From Hennigella sp049177155 (GTDB lineage: Bacteria; Bacillota_I; Bacilli_A; Mycoplasmatales; Mycoplasmoidaceae): a stretch of DNA of 64,000 bases. The number at the start of each line of letters is the position of its first letter. The first letter of the stretch is position 1. The notes below the pieces were generated by a model. The model worked only from the letters and a program-made list of their open reading frames with translations, was not told the DNA's origin and made no database searches. The stretch lies in the NCBI GenBank assembly GCA_049177155.1, contig CP185407.1:310001-374000 (forward strand). The letters are read 5' to 3'. Shown here one piece after another: positions 63,204 to 64,000 of the stretch. A program made the translations under genes and the position numbers.

Positions 63204-64000
63204 TTATTCTCCAATATCTAAAGTTTCGCCATGGCTAGCACGCTTTTGTGCTTGCTTAGCAGCTTTAGCTTCTTGTTTAGCAGCTTTTCTAGCAGCTTTT
63301 GCTTCTGCTTTTAAAGCTTTTTGTTTTTCTTTTTGTGCTAACTTATCAGCTTTAGCTTGAGCTTTTGCTTGTCTAGCTTCTTCTTTGGCTTGAGACTTTT
63401 TAGCTTTTTCTGCAGCAGCTTGTTGTTTAGCTAATTGTGCTTGTTTAACAGCGTTTTCTTTTGCTGCTTTCTTAGCAGCTTTTCTAGCAGCCTTAGCTTG
63501 CTTCTTAGCTAATTTCTTAGCACGCTTGTTAGCAAGAGCTCTATCTTTAGCAGCTTCTTCTTTAGCTCTTTGTTCTTTAGCACGTTGATCAGCTAACTTA
63601 GCTTGTTTGTCTGCTTTTGCTTTAGCAGCTTTCTTAGCAGCTAACTTTTGTGCTTTAGCTTGTTTCTTAGCTAATTTCTTAGCTTTCTTTTCAGCACGAG
63701 CTTGAGCTTTAGCTTCTTTTCTTGCTCTTTCTTCACGAAGTTCATTTTCGTGTCTTGCTTTTCTAGCACGAGCTAGTTTTTTAAATCATGCGTCTCTCTT
63801 AGCAGCTTGTTTAGCTCTTTCTTCATTTCAAGCTTGTTCTGCTTGTTGTTTAGCAAGTTTCTTAGCACGAGCTTTAGCTAATTTTTCTTGACGTTTTTTA
63901 GCTTTAGCTTCTTTTCTAGCTCTAATCTTTGCTAGTCTTTCTTCACGTTGTTTAGCTATAGCTTGTTGTTTAGCTAATGCTTTTGCTTTAGCTTTAGCTT
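63204..64000 (-). CDS. Ala/Lys-rich C-terminal tail of a gene leaving the window
   Basis: At least 265 residues, frame open to the window edge. The visible part is almost entirely Ala, Lys, Gln, Arg and Glu in helix-forming order (units such as KLAKKQAKA, KAAKKAAK, QAKAQAKAD), ending in RASHGETLDIGE. It has no membrane segment or domain here. It stops 2 nt before the permease gene at 62269, so it is probably the C-terminus of the partner permease (NupP/YufP type), though that cannot be seen. Predicted as one very long basic helix or coiled coil in the cytoplasm. Confidence 0.6.

Overview
The window is AT-rich DNA from a wall-less mollicute that reads UGA as tryptophan. Nearly every conserved gene has in-frame TGA where its family has Trp (for example EF-Tu at 9424), so standard-code reading frames break into pieces; all coding regions below are joined with genetic code 4. 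The gene set (PolC, ClpB without its N-domain, two L33 proteins, many lipoproteins, no wall genes) fits Mycoplasma sensu lato. BspA-type repeat surface proteins, MEP-pathway genes (dxr, ispH) and a PnuC transporter make me suspect a Malacoplasma/Ureaplasma-side lineage, possibly close to the trichomonad-associated 'Ca. Malacoplasma girerdii'. That placement is inference only.

Layout. 1-2130 (minus): lon (cut by the window edge, CIRCE operator upstream) and tig. 2216-6525 (plus): tRNA-Arg, then a surface locus of one membrane-anchored repeat protein, two tandem GT8 glycosyltransferases, a stand-alone trigger-factor-like chaperone and a lipoprotein with three repeats of the same domain. 6589-10053: CIRCE, clpB, tuf. 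10149-11552: an LRR surface protein. 11627-14146: hpt, a GMP synthetase lacking its amidotransferase half, and a doubled RpiB. 14138-16210 (minus): recU, cls. 16267-28655 (plus): tsf-pyrH-frr-cdsA-dxr, polC, RNase P RNA, mnmG-rsmG and a ParA-like protein without a P-loop. 28666-36885 (minus): rpsB, nusG, secE, two rpmG, trxA, topA, a DprA-like protein, a small unknown, trmD and a YitT-type membrane protein. 36950-40259 (minus): three lipoproteins in a row, rplS, rpsP. 40368-46941: ald-like (plus), ispH (minus), ileS (plus), dinB and tlyA (minus). 46978-49785 (plus): BI-1-like protein, HIT protein, pnuC, rpsD. 49796-56035 (minus): macro-domain protein, two APC permeases, ung, a lipoprotein coupled to the replication operon. 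56037-59036 (minus): dnaB-rplI-rpsR-ssb-rpsF. Then tRNA-Thr, rpmA-prp-rplU (minus), a BspA-type lipoprotein, upp, and a nucleoside-type ABC permease followed by the Ala/Lys-rich tail of a gene that leaves the window.

The genome is very compact. Genes are often coupled by TAATG stop/start overlaps, convergent genes overlap by 9-11 bp, and strong terminators sit inside the opposing gene. Many genes start 6-10 nt after a TATAAT box lying directly behind a terminator, which predicts leaderless or nearly leaderless mRNAs. No gene-free stretch exceeds 300 bases. I saw no rRNA, insertion sequence, prophage, CRISPR array or replication origin.

The most interesting parts are the GT8/chaperone/repeat-protein surface locus, the degenerate or remodelled enzymes (ATPase-only GuaA, doubled RpiB, P-loop-less ParA, PHP-dead PolC, Rossmann-poor Ald, short DprA), an inverted P4 base pair in RNase P RNA, and the leaderless promoter architecture.
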